Source: Marsupella aquatica | Taxonomy: Eukaryota; Marchantiophyta | NCBI GenBank assembly: GCA_973895155.1 | Contig: OZ316896.1 | Location: 1,798,001 to 1,862,000 of the forward strand | DNA: 64,000 bases | Direction of reading: 5' to 3' | Shown here: positions 43,881 to 57,323 of the stretch, piece after piece | Numbering within the stretch: position 1 is the first letter of the stretch | How the letters are laid out: every line of letters begins with the position of its first letter | Made by a program: the position numbers and the translations under genes | Notes under the pieces: generated by a model | Told to the model about the DNA's origin: nothing | What the model saw: the letters and a program-made list of their open reading frames with translations, nothing else | Database searches by the model: none

Positions 43881-45780
43881 CATTCTCCACCACAACCCTT
43901 GTTGTAGTGTTTTGCGTATTGTTATATCTGCTCCAAAATGTTCTCCTCCAAATATTTCATGTGCCACCCTCAAAATGTTGTTTGTTAAGCTGGTGCCACC
44001 ACTTTTCTCAAAATGTCATCTGGCTCTTGGTAATACAACACTTCTTCTATGAGTGTGTAAGATTCTGCCTTGTGAGCATAAATTTTTCTTTCCTTTCTGC
44101 TTAATCCAATTGGGTATTCTATTATTCTGAGATAATATTGTAGTTCTTCACTTGAGTCCACTGTCACCCTCAATACAGGTCTTTTCTTGCTCTTGCTCCA
44201 AAGAGTTGTCTCCCTCCTTTACTTGTTTTGAAGAATCATCTCCCTCTTTTTGAGTTACCTCAAATTTATCTTGGTACAACTCCATGTCTGGTTAACTGTC
44301 ATCTACTCCCATTGGCTCTTCACCTGACTCCAACCTGCTGAGTTGATCCAAGATAACATGTATTTTCCCTGGCTTATAAACTACAATATAGTCAAATTCT
44401 GAAAGCAACAATATCCATCTAGCTATCCGACCAGATAATTGAGGTTTATTTACTAAATTGACCAAAGCATTGTGGTCTATATAAAATATAAACTTATTCC
44501 CTAGTAAATAATGTCTAAATTTCTTTACAACATATATCATAGCTAAAACTTCTTTTTCTATACTAGTTATGTAGTTTCTCTTGTGTACATTTAACAACCT
44601 ACTTGCATAGTAAATTGGAAAATCTAACCCTTCATCCCCTGGTTGAGCTAAAATTGCTCCTATTGCTGTTAAGGAAGCATAAGTATGTAAATGAAACGCC
44701 CTACTCCAATTTGGTTGCTTTAAAATAGGTGCTTAATTTAATTTGTTGTTAAGAGTTTCAAATGCCATTTGACAATCTATGGTTTATTTGAAAATACTGG
44801 AACTACCCGTCAATTTGGCTAGTGGGGCACTTATCTCTGAGTAACCTTGAATGTATCTTCAATAGAATCCACTTGCCCCCAAAAACCTTCAAACTTGGGT
44901 GACAGTTTTAGGTGCTGGCATTTCTTTAATGACTTTAACTTTGTTTGGGTCTACTAACAACTCGTCCTTATAAACAATATGTCCTAATAATCTTCTAGAC
45001 GTTATAAAAAATATACATTTATCTGGATTTAAACTCACTGCACCTTCCCTACATCTAAGTAAGCAAAGTTTTAATTGTACTAAATGTACATCTATGTTCC
45101 CATAAATTGTAAAATCATTCAGAAATATTTGCATAAAATCATTTAAATACTCATGAAATAACATCATCATAATACGTTGAAAAGTACTTGATCCATTATA
45201 TAACTTGAATGATAACATTTTATACTGAAACGCTCCCCACTAAATTATAAAAGTGGTCATTTCTCGTGCCATGGGAGACAATTTCACTTGACTGTAATCA
45301 TTAAACCCATCTAATAATGAATATGCCTTCTTACCCTCGACTTGGTCTAATAGAGATTCTATGAAAGGTACTGGAAATGGATCATTAATAGTAGCTGTAT
45401 TTAATTTTTTGTAATCAATACAAACTCAGAGTTTACTATTTTTCTTGAGTACTACTACTATAGGTGATAACCAAGTATATATATTGATAGGATAAATAAA
45501 ATCTGCATCCAATAGTTAAGTTTGTATTTCTTCTTTACTTTAAGTGCATAATTAGGATTTAAACGGCACCTCTGCGCTTGTATGGGAATAGTCCTTGGCT
45601 CCAATCTTATGCAATGTTCCCCAATCATTTCAGGTATAATTTCTTTTAAGTCTGTATAATCCCAGATAAACACATATCAAAATTCTCTTAATAGTTTCTT
45701 TAATTGTGTTTCAATCTTGGTTCTAAGTTATTCCCTATTTTGACCTCCTTGGTGACTCCCTCATCTCCCAGGTTCACTTT
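43870..45780 (-). pseudogene. Second Ty3/gypsy remnant, opposite strand
   Basis: On the minus strand: an RT entry block (45673-45458, IGEHCIRLEPRTIPIQAQRCRLNP), an RT core (45218-44889) whose catalytic motif has become FLNDF, then RNase H (44597-44292, YITSIEKEVLAMIYVVKKFRHYLLG and YIDHNALVNLV). The integrase zinc region follows (44173-43985), ending in FGGEHFGADIT near 43950. Many frame changes and stops; no LTR seen. The family differs from the plus-strand gypsy element. Identity stops at about 43880, where the plus-strand gypsy region ends, so the two abut. Confidence 0.88.
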
Positions 45781-45799
45781 CTTAATTTGTTCCTCATTT

Positions 45800-46990
45800 G
45801 TTATACTCCAACCTACTACAGGAGAGAAAGAGATGCTCCGAGTATGAAGCTAGTTCTTGTGATGGAACAAGAGGAGAAAATTGATGTTGGTGTACCTCAC
45901 ATTCAACTAGCAGTAGCAAAAGATCAGGCTTAATTATCTACTAGAAGAACTTCTAGTCGTTCTACTAGAGCTTCTACTAGGTATGGACAATGGGCCGGCA
46001 GATTCATCTAAACTAGATGATATTGACATTGCGTCTCATATGGCTTTGATCTTGGGAAAAGGAGAACCTTCTTTGTATCATGAGGCAAGTGCTTCAAAGC
46101 AGAAGCAGGAGTGGACTACAACAATGCAAACGGAGTTGCAATCATTGAAGGACAATAAGACTTGGGAGTTGGTCAAGCTTCTGGAAGACCAGCAAGTGAT
46201 GGACAGCAAGTGGATTTACAGGATGAAGGATCAGTCCTCCGATCAGTCCATGGGAGGTGGATCAAAAGTCTACAAGGCTAGATTGGTAGCCAAGGGATTC
46301 ACACAGGAGAAAGATGTAGATTACAATGAGGTCTTCTCACCAATTGCTAAGTACTCTACAATTTGGCTATTATGTGTACTTGTTGTTTTATTTGGTCTAA
46401 TGCTAGATCAAATGGATGTTACAGCTTTCCTCTATGGCACCCTGGAAGAGGTGATCTTCATGAGACAGCTGCTAGGTTTTGTGAAGAAAGGGCAAGAGGA
46501 TTTGGCTTGTAGATTGCTGAGATACTTGTATGGGTTAAAGCAATCATCAAGGCAGTGGAATAAGCGGTTTAACGATTCAAGGATCCATGCACAGGGTTTT
46601 CATAGGAATGTGTTTGATCCTTGTATGTATCTTAAACCGGTGAAAAATATTGTCTTTGGTTTCATTGTTTTAGTACTTTATGTGGATGACATGTTTATTG
46701 CGGCCAAGGATAGATCTGAGATTGTTAAGCTCAAGGCATTGCTCAGTATAGAGTTTAAGATGAAGCACTTAGGGCCAGCTAAAAGGATTTTAGGTATGGA
46801 GATCACTAGGGATTTGGAGGCTGGTGCGCTATGGTTGACACAGAGCAATTATGCAAGGAAGATAATTGCAGGTTCAACATGGGGGATAGCAAGCTAGTAA
46901 GTACCCCGTTGGCTCCACACTTCAAATTGTCATCAGCTTTTTGTCCTACGGATGAGATAGAAAAGGGGCTGATGTCAAAGATTCCTTACC
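45800..46990 (+). pseudogene. Truncated copia RT, relative of the 25.6-32.2 kb element
   Basis: From about 45800 the reading is a decayed integrase tail, and 45983-46897 is an RT frame with KWIYRMKD, RLVAKGFTQEK, the YVDDM motif near 46680 and LGPAKRILGMEI. A frame change at about 46860 moves to 46831-46990 (SKLVSTPLAPHFKLSSAFCP), and similarity stops abruptly after SKIPY. It closely parallels the copia element at 25606-32239 but lies on the opposite strand, with no LTRs. At the position where that element has its RT frameshift, this copy is still open. Confidence 0.92.
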
Positions 46991-47715
46991 TTGATCACCA
47001 ACTTAGCGTACCTTCATTTGTAAGCAGCTTTCTCGGGGCAAGAATACCAATATGTCTCTGATAGTTTGGCTCCTACTTTCCCAAACAGGGTCCAGAATTT
47101 GAGAGCGATAATGGTCATACTAACCTTCTCTATCCGTTGGTAGAGCTTGTCCCTTGTGCAACATTCGCTCCTCCTCTGGGTAGGTCTATCTCCTGTGGAG
47201 AGTTCCTGCTCATCTTACTACTATAATACCCTATCTCGCCAAAAGTGATGGATCATCCATTTACAAAATCACTTTTGGAGGGAATATTCCATGACCATTG
47301 GATTTATAAGCTCTTTTATCATGGCCTTCCATTAGTAAAAAAAGCAATCTTCCTAATCCAAAATAAGCAAGACAAAGTATTTTGGTATGCACAAAGATTC
47401 TGTAAGAGGGGCATGATGACATACCCTTAATGTGAGTGCCATGTGTTTCCATTGGAATGGGGGCACTTGGGACCCCGCTTGGGATGCCATTATGAGGGGA
47501 TAGTCACTAAGAGACACAAAGTTCAAAGTAGGGAGGGCAATTAATGATGCACCCATGGGTGAAGGGATGAATAGTGTCATACCCTCCCATAAGTACAAAA
47601 TAGGGGATGAGACAAAGTAGAGTAAAGGCAAGTGAATCAAAATAAAGAAAATATTAATAATGCAATAAGAGGAAAAAGGAGGAGAAAAGGGACACCCTTG
47701 CCTTTCATTGGTTTT
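46991..47715. other. Intergenic, no gene recognised
   Basis: Short frames only (plus 47245-47430, minus 47353-47640), without domain or codon support. The left edge is the truncation point of the copia fragment. Confidence 0.5.
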
Positions 47716-47720
47716 TTTTA

Positions 47721-47796
47721 GGGGGGGGGGGGGGAAGAAGGGAGAGGCAACCCAAAAGAAATGGGGAGAGGGGCCATGAGGAGGAGGGGGGGGGGG
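47721..47796 (+). repeat. Two long G homopolymers
   Basis: G14 at 47721-47734 and G11 at 47786-47796, with further GGGG and GGAGG words between them. The block could form G-quadruplexes on the plus strand. Homopolymer length in an assembly may be inexact. Confidence 0.8.
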
Positions 47797-47879
47797 ATGT
47801 CACCCTCCACCTAGGGTTGTGTAAATGTGCTGCTTTTGTTGTCATCACCTATCTCCCTTATCATTTTTGCAACAATGTA

Positions 47880-48130
47880 TGTTTGACGTGAACATCTTTT
47901 ACAAAATAACATATTCTTTCACACAATGACATTGTTTTTGCAATGAACAAGTATTGAACACCACCACAACAAATGTATGGTCAATGGTATGGGTCAATCA
48001 CTACATTGCAAAACCTATATTCTTGACTTGACTTAACATCCTTTTCTCATCTCACCACTTTTTCTCACCTTGATGTCTTTCTCTCATCACAACATCTTTT
48101 CTCTCCTTGACATCTTTTAATCAGAATGAG
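47880..48130. repeat. Traces of the minisatellite family, inverted
   Basis: The minus strand reads AAGGAGAGAAAAGATGTTGTG and AGAAAGACATCAAGG, close to the 35-bp unit at 166-545 (GAGAGAAAAGATGTTGTG). It also has repeated ACATCTTTT and CACACAATGACATTG words. It looks like an old dispersed copy in the other orientation. Confidence 0.55.
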
Positions 48131-48522
48131 ATGACAAGCCACCTAAGGGGTTCTTATGGGTGGCTGCTCATAAGGGAGTTCGGACGTGATATTGTTGAGT
48201 ACTTGCAGCCGCCATCTCCCAATTGAATGTGACAGCCTTGATCCAAGCGTGATTTGCCATAACAAACTTTACTTCGCTGCTGTCAGGGTACAATGAATGG
48301 ACATAACAGTGCACATCCTAATCAACACTCATTATGTTGACTATCCTATTCCTAGAATGATCATAATTGCTAAATCACTACGCATATTATTCTTAACTGC
48401 ACGTATACGGTCATAATGACCGGTTATCTCTTAATCTACTAATTGGTCCAGGGTAAGTGACACATTGCCTGTGTCACAAAACATCAATGCAATATGAATC
48501 AATTTTAGGGTGTAACTTGGAT

Positions 48523-49090
48523 TGCAGGACTTCATCTACTTCTACGGTACATGCTGTGAAGAGCTATTGCTACAACATTGAGACTTGATGGTCAATAAGG
48601 AAGTGCAACAACAGTTCAAGTTTATTCTCACACAAGATAATACATTTGACACTGGAATCCAAAGGCCTAACATTACGAACGACTACACAAAGATTCTTCT
48701 GAAGAATTTGCAAACTATTTGAAAATGTTCTGGTGGAAAATATTACAAGACCAATACACTCCTGCTTGACGACTCTCGAATGAAGGCGTTTGCAAATCCA
48801 GAGAATTGCGGGTTGTTCCCATCCTTGTTTTTGCACCACTCCAAGGATGACACATTCTTTTCTCACATACTATGGCCTCAGCTTAAGAAATTGCATCACG
48901 CCTTTGATCTACATTACCTTTTTGTCAGTCAACCACAGTGGTCATGTGCTAATGTTGAGGCGGAGATGGATAACATCCTGCCATTTATGCGCTATTGTCA
49001 GAGAGGTGGGGTTCTGTGGTATGGGTCCCAAAGATTTTTCATACCGTCTTGGATGTGACCTCAGAAGAAATTCCTTGGATATAAAGAATG
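48523..49090 (+). pseudogene. FCP1/NIF-type phosphatase-like pseudogene fragment
   Basis: After a possible splice acceptor at 48522, the plus strand reads FILTQDNTFDTGIQRPN, ILLKNLQTI, a stop (TGA 48720-48722, where Trp is usual), then TNTLLLDDSRMKAFANPENCGLFP and FFSHILWPQLKKL. This order matches NLI-interacting-factor (FCP1-like HAD) phosphatases of plants, in which LLLDDS is the third acidic motif. The catalytic DLDGT start is not present, so this is a 3' fragment. The internal stop and missing 5' exons indicate a pseudogene, or one exon of a decayed gene. Family assignment is from memory of motif order. Confidence 0.6.
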
Positions 49091-51650
49091 AGGTGCACAG
49101 CAGTTCCGACCAATAGAGGAAGTGAGCAAGGAAGACATCCATGACATTGCAACATCGTTAATGGGACATGACTATGCAGGACCCTACAAAGACCATCAGT
49201 AGTAATTTGTTTTGGAAGTTTTGAGAACTAGGGACCTAACCCATAAGTTCTGGAATGAAGAACCTCACGATTTGTGCAACCAAGGTATGAAATTTGATTC
49301 TTTGGGGTCTAGACTTACTTGCTCGAATGATTTATGCCAGGATAGTCATGACAGTTTATTTACAATTAGACCCTCCATTTGGGTATTTATATTGTACATA
49401 CATTGCTGTTTAGACTATATAATACTAATAATCCTATAGAATTTAGTAATATAATTATATAATATACTAATATAATTACTTTTTAGTTTTGTAATAATTT
49501 GGGTACAGAAGTGTAATTTAAGACCACAAATTGGTCCCTAAAATTTAGGGGAAAATTTTATGGAATTTTGGGGAGCAGAATAATAAATTTAATAGTCAAC
49601 TTCTGGACTCAAGAATAGAGTGATTGAAGGTCTCACAACATTTTTTGAGTAAAGTGTTTTTGTCATGTACTCATTCTTCACTTGGAGCTTACTATTCGGA
49701 CTACAATCGTGAGGTGAAAGTTTTTTCAAGTTGAAGTGAGTGAGGTCCTACTTGGAGTTAAGCTAAGCTAAGGTGCACTAAGATGGAGCGTTGACTAGCG
49801 GTTGAGTGATAAGTGGCAGGCTGAGCTTAATTGAGCTGCGTAAAAGTTGCAACTTTCAGGTAGTGGGATCACAAGGCTCATCAAGTTACAGTGGAATGGA
49901 GCTGTATTCTCGGTTGATCCATCAACATTGGTCCTACCTTGGACATTGCTTGCAGTACAGATCAGCCAGAAAGACTTGGTGATCAAGCACTGACCTGCAA
50001 GCTGGAAGAGAGCTGTGTTCTATGCCAGAGCTCCAAGACAACAACAGTGTAAAAGGTTCTCGCTCTCCTTGTCTTGACTTTTTTTTGCCCTTCCCTTCTC
50101 CATTGCATGATTGATGACTACAGAAGTCCTAGAGCCATCCAGATTGGCGACAGGTTTGCCCGTCATCTAAGTATATTTTAATATGTCTTATTTATATACA
50201 TCCATAATATTAATTATGAGGCTCATAAAGCACCCAAGGCTCAACTCACTCAATCCAATTCATAATGTGCCTTTCAACTTCAACAACAGTATAAGAAAAT
50301 TGGCCAAGGCCCGGACAGACCTTGCCTTCCACACCTCGCACCACCATGCCTTGTAACTAGCAACACTGTTCAACAACACACAACAACTTGAAACTCAGCT
50401 GTGAAGCACAGTTTACCACCTTGCAACCCCATGTGTCATAACTGTGCGAGGTTCCACAATCAGGTCAGAACCTCCCCCCCTCCCCAAAAGGAGTTTTTGC
50501 ACCCCTGCATTTCTCCTCCCTCACTCACAAACCCCTCGTTCCCTTAAATAGTCGGGATGTCCGTGGTCCGGTTGTGCCACTTTCAAACCATCAAAAGAGA
50601 AGAATTTCAAGCAGTTCAGGGGGGTCATCATCAAATTGAGAGAAAAACCAAATAAAGAATATAAGAGGGTCAACATCCAATTTCACAAAGATGAAAAAAC
50701 GAAAGGAATACCTTCATAAGACATTAGAAATTAAATAGATAATGACAACAGAAAAACAGCCTTCATCTGGTAACGAGGGATTTGCCACATCACAGTTCCA
50801 TTCGTAGTCAATAAAGCAAGAATTCTCCCCAATCTTAGTGCTGTGGATGACGCTTCACAATCATGAATGGGCAATGGAAAGAATACAAAGCAGGTATCAC
50901 AAACGGGTGTCAAACACCAGAGGACCGAATTAGTCGCAGCTGGCAGTATATTAAGCTAGAGTCTGGCATATATCGGCTATGATTTCTCCACCGAAGGAAG
51001 TGTGGCGTTGCAAAAATATGTGTAGTCAGATCAACCAGCACCCATTTGTCATGCAGAATGCAACGGTATAATTGCAGGAAATCTTACTGTGTAGAGGCCT
51101 CGCTGTACCGCTACCCACAGCAGAATAGTTTTAGGTTGGGGATGATGGATGGAACTCCTAGCCAGCTTTCTATACACTTTCAAGCGAAGTTACTTCTATG
51201 ATGAAACTAGGTTACAGAATTCACCATCACTGGCATAGAAGTGTAAAGAAATTTCTAATCGGTCCAACACAGTCATCGGGTGGGTGATCAAAACAGACCA
51301 ACATCGTGCCTGAGCGTCTAATTTGGACAGATTCATGTTGAAATAAAACTAAACCAGGCCTGTAAATAGAGCGACTAACATAACCTCTTATTCCAACTCT
51401 TCACACATTCTAATCCAGCATTTTCTGGGTATATATGTGCAAATATGACCTACACGTAGCAAAAGCAGGTATCGAACGACAACCACAAAGCAGTCTCTAG
51501 TCAAACAAAAGCACAATCTACAAGAACAGCGTGAATTATGAACAACTTCCACCAATGAGTGGGACTCATCTTCCCACTGTTGCTCAGATCAATATATTTT
51601 ACAGCTCCAATACTCGACTACTATATTGAAGATTGGAATATGTTTTTTGG
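49091..51650. other. Intergenic, no gene recognised
   Basis: Includes a strongly AT-rich stretch at about 49420-49600 and otherwise mixed sequence. No domain, RNA gene or repeat of note is visible. The part just below 51650 would contain the 3' UTR of the V-ATPase gene. Confidence 0.5.
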
Positions 51651-53303
51651 CTAGATTGGTGAGCTTGGCCAGGTTGCTTGAGCAGACATGATGATGCCTA
51701 CAATTACACCAAAAAGGCCAAGAGCACTGCCAAAGATCTCAATGACCAAGATTTTTACAAATAAGGTAGAATTTTGTGCGTCTGATAGAGCACAGCTGCT
51801 TCCAATAATTCCCACGCATAATCTGCAAAGATGACGCCTAATTAGTCGACTCCAATTGACAGAACTAAGTCTGTGTCAACTCCAGAGAAAATGTCCCTCA
51901 TGTGTTACAACAGAGAACTCTCCAAGAGACCCATTATCACCAGCGAAAACACTCAGTCTCGCACCAATACGCTACTAAAACTTGAGGCAAATTTCTCAGA
52001 AGGGACACAGGACAGTGGAATTTCCCACGGAGTAAGGTCGCTGTAATGGTTTTTTTGTACTGTACTAAGCTGTAAATAGCGAGAACTACTTTCTAGGATA
52101 AATGAAGCTAAAGATCCTATAGCACGTGCCATTGTGGTGAGGACTACTTTTCCTTTTTTCCAAATGCAAACTTTCCAAGGGTTTCGAGGATCCCCAGACA
52201 CAGCAAACCGGGACTTGAAAGACGAATTGGACACTCACCCGCATACTAGGTTGGAGAAACCGACGATGATGCCAGAAGCGAAAATAGAATACCCAGCACG
52301 CATGGAATCCGGATAGTGCTGTTCAGGGTCTGTCACGCTCTCGAGTTTCGTTTGGAGAATGATGGCAACGATGACTCCATAGATAGCAACGGCCTCACAA
52401 AAAATAACACTGCTCACGAGAAAAAGGGGTCGTCAGCAGCAGCAGAAGAAAAGCAGCAGACCAGCTCAATCGACCCCTACTTATAATTTCCACTCTCCTC
52501 ACCTGTCCTTAAACTTCATAAATCATCTGATCATTTCCCACATCTTCTACACTACTCCGTGAAACTCGACAGGACTGCGAGAAAGCCATAACATACCTAA
52601 TGAGATTCTTCGACGTGATGCGGGGAGCTTTAATAGCTGCTCCTATCAAACTGCTTCCGGTGATGTAAATCCCCCTAAATCCATCCAGAACCACAATGCA
52701 TGTTAGCTTTATCTCCATTGCTCAGAGAATCAACACCAGAACCCCAAACAGGCCTCAATCCTGATGCCACTCTTCCTTCTAACATACCCCGACTCCGATC
52801 AGAGCTTCTACCTCCCATCCATATTAGGTCATAAAAGGACGCAAGAGCGCCTTCAGCTTCTGCCATTTCTAGTCTCATCCGGAGTTCGTGGTAGGGTTAA
52901 TCCCCCTAACATCGCTTGTCCGAGTCACCCACCCAGACTTGGAATCGGGTGACGATGGGTCAAACGTCGTCGCACAACGATTACGAGTGCTTTCCCCGCG
53001 TCTGGTTGGTTCCATCGAACAAGAGACACGAGCCGAGATGGGACGCAATTCATTGGAACATTCGTTTGATTTCAAGGTCTCCATCGCTCGGTGGCGATGG
53101 CGGATCGATCTGGGAGGAGGAGAGGAGGAGGTGAGGGCAGACAAGCACAGGAAAGCAAAGAAGGCCAACGTGGAAAACCAAGAGGATGCTCACCAAGACG
53201 CGCCGAGGACAGAGATACCGATCGAGATGGCAATTCCAATGGCCGAGAAGACGTAGGGCGAGAGGTAGAGCAAAGCGTGCAACCATGACGAACTGTCCGC
53301 CAT
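51651..53303 (-). CDS. VHA-c'': V-type proton ATPase subunit c'' (4 exons)
   Basis: A membrane proteolipid of the V0 rotor, which carries protons across vacuolar and endomembranes. Exons: 53303-53194, 52674-52597, 52409-52239, 51822-51651. All introns are GT-AG with matching phases, giving 176 residues, the usual size. Four hydrophobic helices are visible (about residues 13-36, 55-80, 98-122 and 137-165). The helix 2 region has FCEAVAIYG with the conserved proton-carrying Glu at residue 68, preceded by [33 protein letters not shown] lies in exon 4. The start chosen (MADSSSW) is the only ATG in frame near the first helix; an upstream in-frame ATG at 53402 would add an unlikely 33 residues. Borders are inferred without transcripts. 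Confidence 0.95.
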
Positions 53304-56300
53304 CGCTGCTCCTCCTTTTGTTCCTCCGTTCGTTGCTTGCTCGATGTTGAGAGAAGGCAGCGGTTCTCGTTCTCGTCCTCGAAGCAGAGCAGAGTGATGC
53401 AAAGCGAAGGGAAGAGAACTAGAGTTTCAAAGGAAAGGAAAGGAAGGGACGAGAAAAGATACAGAGAGAGTACACACGCGCAAGAAGGTTAGTGCACGGG
53501 AGAATCAGTAGCACCGAAGCACAGTGACCAAGGGTTGAGAGTATCTGAGTAACTCTCAGGTTCGCTGCGCCGCGGAAAGCTAATATTTGTTTCCTTCCAA
53601 GTTGCAGTGACCTCTCTATAAGTGCACACTCCAAACGTGCAAACCGTGGTTCATTGCAAGGTGTTCCATTCTTCCCTTTTTCTTCGAGCATTTTGCGTTT
53701 TTTTTGCAGTTGTTGGTACAAGGAGGGCTCCAGTGAATGACAAAAATATCCGTGTAAACCCTCATAAGATTTTATGCACACCGATGGGTAATTTTAACTT
53801 GAGCAAAACTTGCACTTATGAGGTAGGGGATCACATTTAGGGCAGGGATGTACTATTTAGTAAGGAAATCACCAGTGTTGACTGACAGATGGCCCATTGC
53901 ATGTAGTGAATGCAGGTTCCAAGTATTTGTACATATGGCGTGGTGCAAACCCTCATGAAGTGCACACTGATTGAAGGCCCCACTGAAAACCTCTTATTGG
54001 GAATGATTATCCCATGGACCAAGCCCATGGCCATGCAAATGGACTGTGACACCTTTCACACGTTCACTACTAATTGACACCCTTCTCCTTTCCACATAGT
54101 TTTCAACCACAAAGTTAGATCTCCCTTGATATCAAACTAAATCATCCTTTCTTGGCCTACTGTAGTTGGAAGCTTTTTGGACGACCATGAAGAATTAAGA
54201 AAGTTGTGAATTTCTCAATCTTACTCCATTACTCACTGTCCACACTTCACAACTCCAAAGGTTTTGAGCAACTAACTTTGACATTCATATGGCAGGTTCA
54301 TCCTGGACCAACTTAGATACGTTGTCCACTAAAATCTAAAATGATAATTATTCAGAGCAAAGAGTACCATTTCATAATGATTCATGTATGTTTTGTTAGC
54401 CATCTCAGCAACTTGGTAAATATTGTAGTCTACAGGACCTTAGGTTTATGAGGAACAGTGTGTTTGGATGCACAATCGAAGTTGATATGACTCTTCGAAT
54501 GATGATCCAAGATGACTGTAGCCTTCCCAAAAAGACCATCATCATAGCAAAGAGAATAAAATTTGATGTTCAGGGCAATTCACAATTCTCTGAAACTGCT
54601 CGTCATGTAGCAATTCTCTTCTGAGATTGTATATGAGCTTACATTCAAGAAGAAAACCGCTCTTCTATACTTTCAGCAAGCACTTAGTTTGTTTTCTCCA
54701 GTGCCAAGCTTAAGCCTGTGCCAAGTCAGCTTGGTTTACAAATTGAGACCAAAAGTAATCCCAAACCAGAGACTATAATAGGCTAGCAACCTGTTGCAAA
54801 CTTTAGTGTATGGTGTGTTGCCTTTATGTGTGTGATTTTTAGGGATGGCTAGAAATTATCAGTTTATGTAGTGAGACTATGACAGCTACGTATGTTGGTT
54901 AACGATGTGTATGCACACAACAGCGGTCAAAGCCCTAATGATATCAAAAAGGTCCAGAGATATAACATTGTGATTGGAGCTTTGACAGGTGTCCATTCTG
55001 TTCATGGTTTGCTTGCTATTATACCCTATGATGTGATGCCCCTGTAACTAGCTAGCTACAAATCAGCAACGAGCTCATTAAAGCAGGAGGACCACTCCGT
55101 CATTTATCAGCCACCCTAACAGCAAGGTCAGGTTCCTTCCATAAACTATTGGCAAGGTTCTAATTCACAAATGTGAATTATTTTTCATCTATCCTGTAAA
55201 CCAAAAGCTATTTTCTTAGTTGATTACTATGTAGATTGCACCCATTTGGACACTCAGTTTAACGAATGTTGTGTGTTTACATAAGCAGGAGTCGTGAGAA
55301 CATACTTCTGATGAAGAAAGCTCGTCCCATTTGATAGCAACCCTCTGTCTTCAGTTGCTTTCTAAGTCCACTTATAATATTTACAGTTCAGGGATAATTA
55401 TCTGAGGGGTATCCCCGTGGATCTACAATTGTGCCCAATCAATCAATCTTTCTCTATCTCCTGAATTGTGGCCTTTACTCCCACCTTACTATCGTAGTCA
55501 GGCTAAAGTTTTTACCATTTTGTTCAGTTTCTCTGTAAACTGCAATATATATATACCCAGATTTTGAGGTCTACGGAATGATTAGATTGGAATCACACTC
55601 AACGGAGGATAAAGAAACTACTCCAACAAACTCCATTGACCCACCCGATTCGCCTCACGTGGACTCTAGAACTGGGAACGATTACTGACAGAAACTATCA
55701 TTTTTCTTTAGTCTCGAAGGAACTTGAGTCTTTGTTATAATTCAAAGATCACAAGCTCTTCATACAAGTACCCTCGATTGCAGTGAGGGAATTAGATATT
55801 GTCAGCTCTGTCGAAGACCTGCTTTTAATTAGGGCTGCATGAAGCGAGTCTGTAGCTGGAGCTCAGTGTGCGTGACTGCAGCAGGCAAGTTGCAGCAACC
55901 AGCAATGTATCTAGAACCACTTGGAGTACTCATCTTTTGCTTGGCTATCTGGGTACTTAGGAAGGCAAGCAATGCTCAACCCATTTTCTCAACAACGTCA
56001 AACAATCTGGGCTGATAGAGGCAGACTGATATGAGTAAGGAATGTCTTTTTGTTTGGAAAGCAAATGAAGGGCCCGAGTGAAGGAATGTTTTGGTGATGG
56101 ACGTATGAGAATTACGCATGACAAAACACCGTCCGATTGAAGTACCAAACTCTAAAACTTGCTTCACTCCACAAAATATCTGTCCAAAACAAGATCATAT
56201 CTGAAATTTCCATCTCAAAGTAGAAAGAAGCTACTAGGCCTGGAGCCGAGAAAATGCTCACATCCAGAATTTATTCAAAAGTCACATAATAAAAAAGGGA

Positions 56301-57323
56301 TCCCGAAGATTATGTCTAAGCAGGGTCTACTTTCTATATCTCTTGGAGCCAAGGATCTGGAATCATGTCCACGACCGAACCGGCCACAATCTCCTTACAC
56401 TCTGCTCGTCACCTACGACTTTTGCTTCTTAATGCACAAGAAAACGATGTTGCGCGAAATCCCTCGATGGAATAAACCTAGCCCACACCTACCTCCTCAG
56501 AATTTACATTGCATTTCCTTTTTTCAAGACCTTCATTTAAATGCAGCGACTACCGACAGTCGCCATTGGCAAAATTCCTGATTGGGTGTCATGGAACTGC
56601 TTGATACGATATCCCTAGCATGCATGTGCTGGTTCACCGCATGGACAAGAAGAAATGTTACAATACTGTCACATCTTCATTCCCCTAATGTAAATCCAAT
56701 GACCCCTACAATTCCTCAGTATCAAGCAGTTTTTTATGATACCCAATGAAGAACAGTGGTGTAAAATTCTTATTTGCCCATAAGGCTTCATTGCAGGGTA
56801 CTTACAGGCCAAAGAGATTTTTAATTTATACTCTTCCTAGTAAAAGTAGAGGAGAAGTTTCAGAAGCCCAGATCCAAATCTTTACAGTGTATTCGTCCCA
56901 CAGAAACACTTGTGATCAATAGCTTGAAGAAAGTGCGAGAAAATGTTGCAAGAAATATATGTATACACATCAGGCAGAGTATTATTAAGCGCAACACAAA
57001 TGCTCATAACTGTTGATTGTATCCACAGAAAAGACCGGATGCTCCATATCCAGTGCTTCTCACACACAGACTTATACAGAGGAGAGCCCGCCCTCGAATA
57101 AAGAGTTTTGAATTGCAACAACAAAGGAATTCGAAGAAAGTCAAGAGAGCTGTGCAAGGAGACCCCTCCGCGTGGGAAACATTAACACCTTCCACCCGCG
57201 CTTCTTTACAGAAAGTAACGAGTGAAAAGGCTAAACAATGTGTAAAACTAGACCTACCAATAAACATGGTCCAAACAGGGCAGGATTTAAGCGTCACAAC
57301 TCCTAAAATTACTCAGAGAGAAA
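53304..57323. other. Intergenic, no gene recognised
   Basis: The first 300 bp are the 5' flank of the V-ATPase gene. Between about 54050 and 55950 there is no frame of 60 codons on either strand. Short frames near 56159-56581 and 57017-57340 lack any domain. No tRNA or other RNA gene was recognised. Confidence 0.5.

Noticed and set aside
53962-55956. Possible long non-coding RNA gene
   Set aside because: Only the lack of open frames was seen; no structure or promoter supports it.
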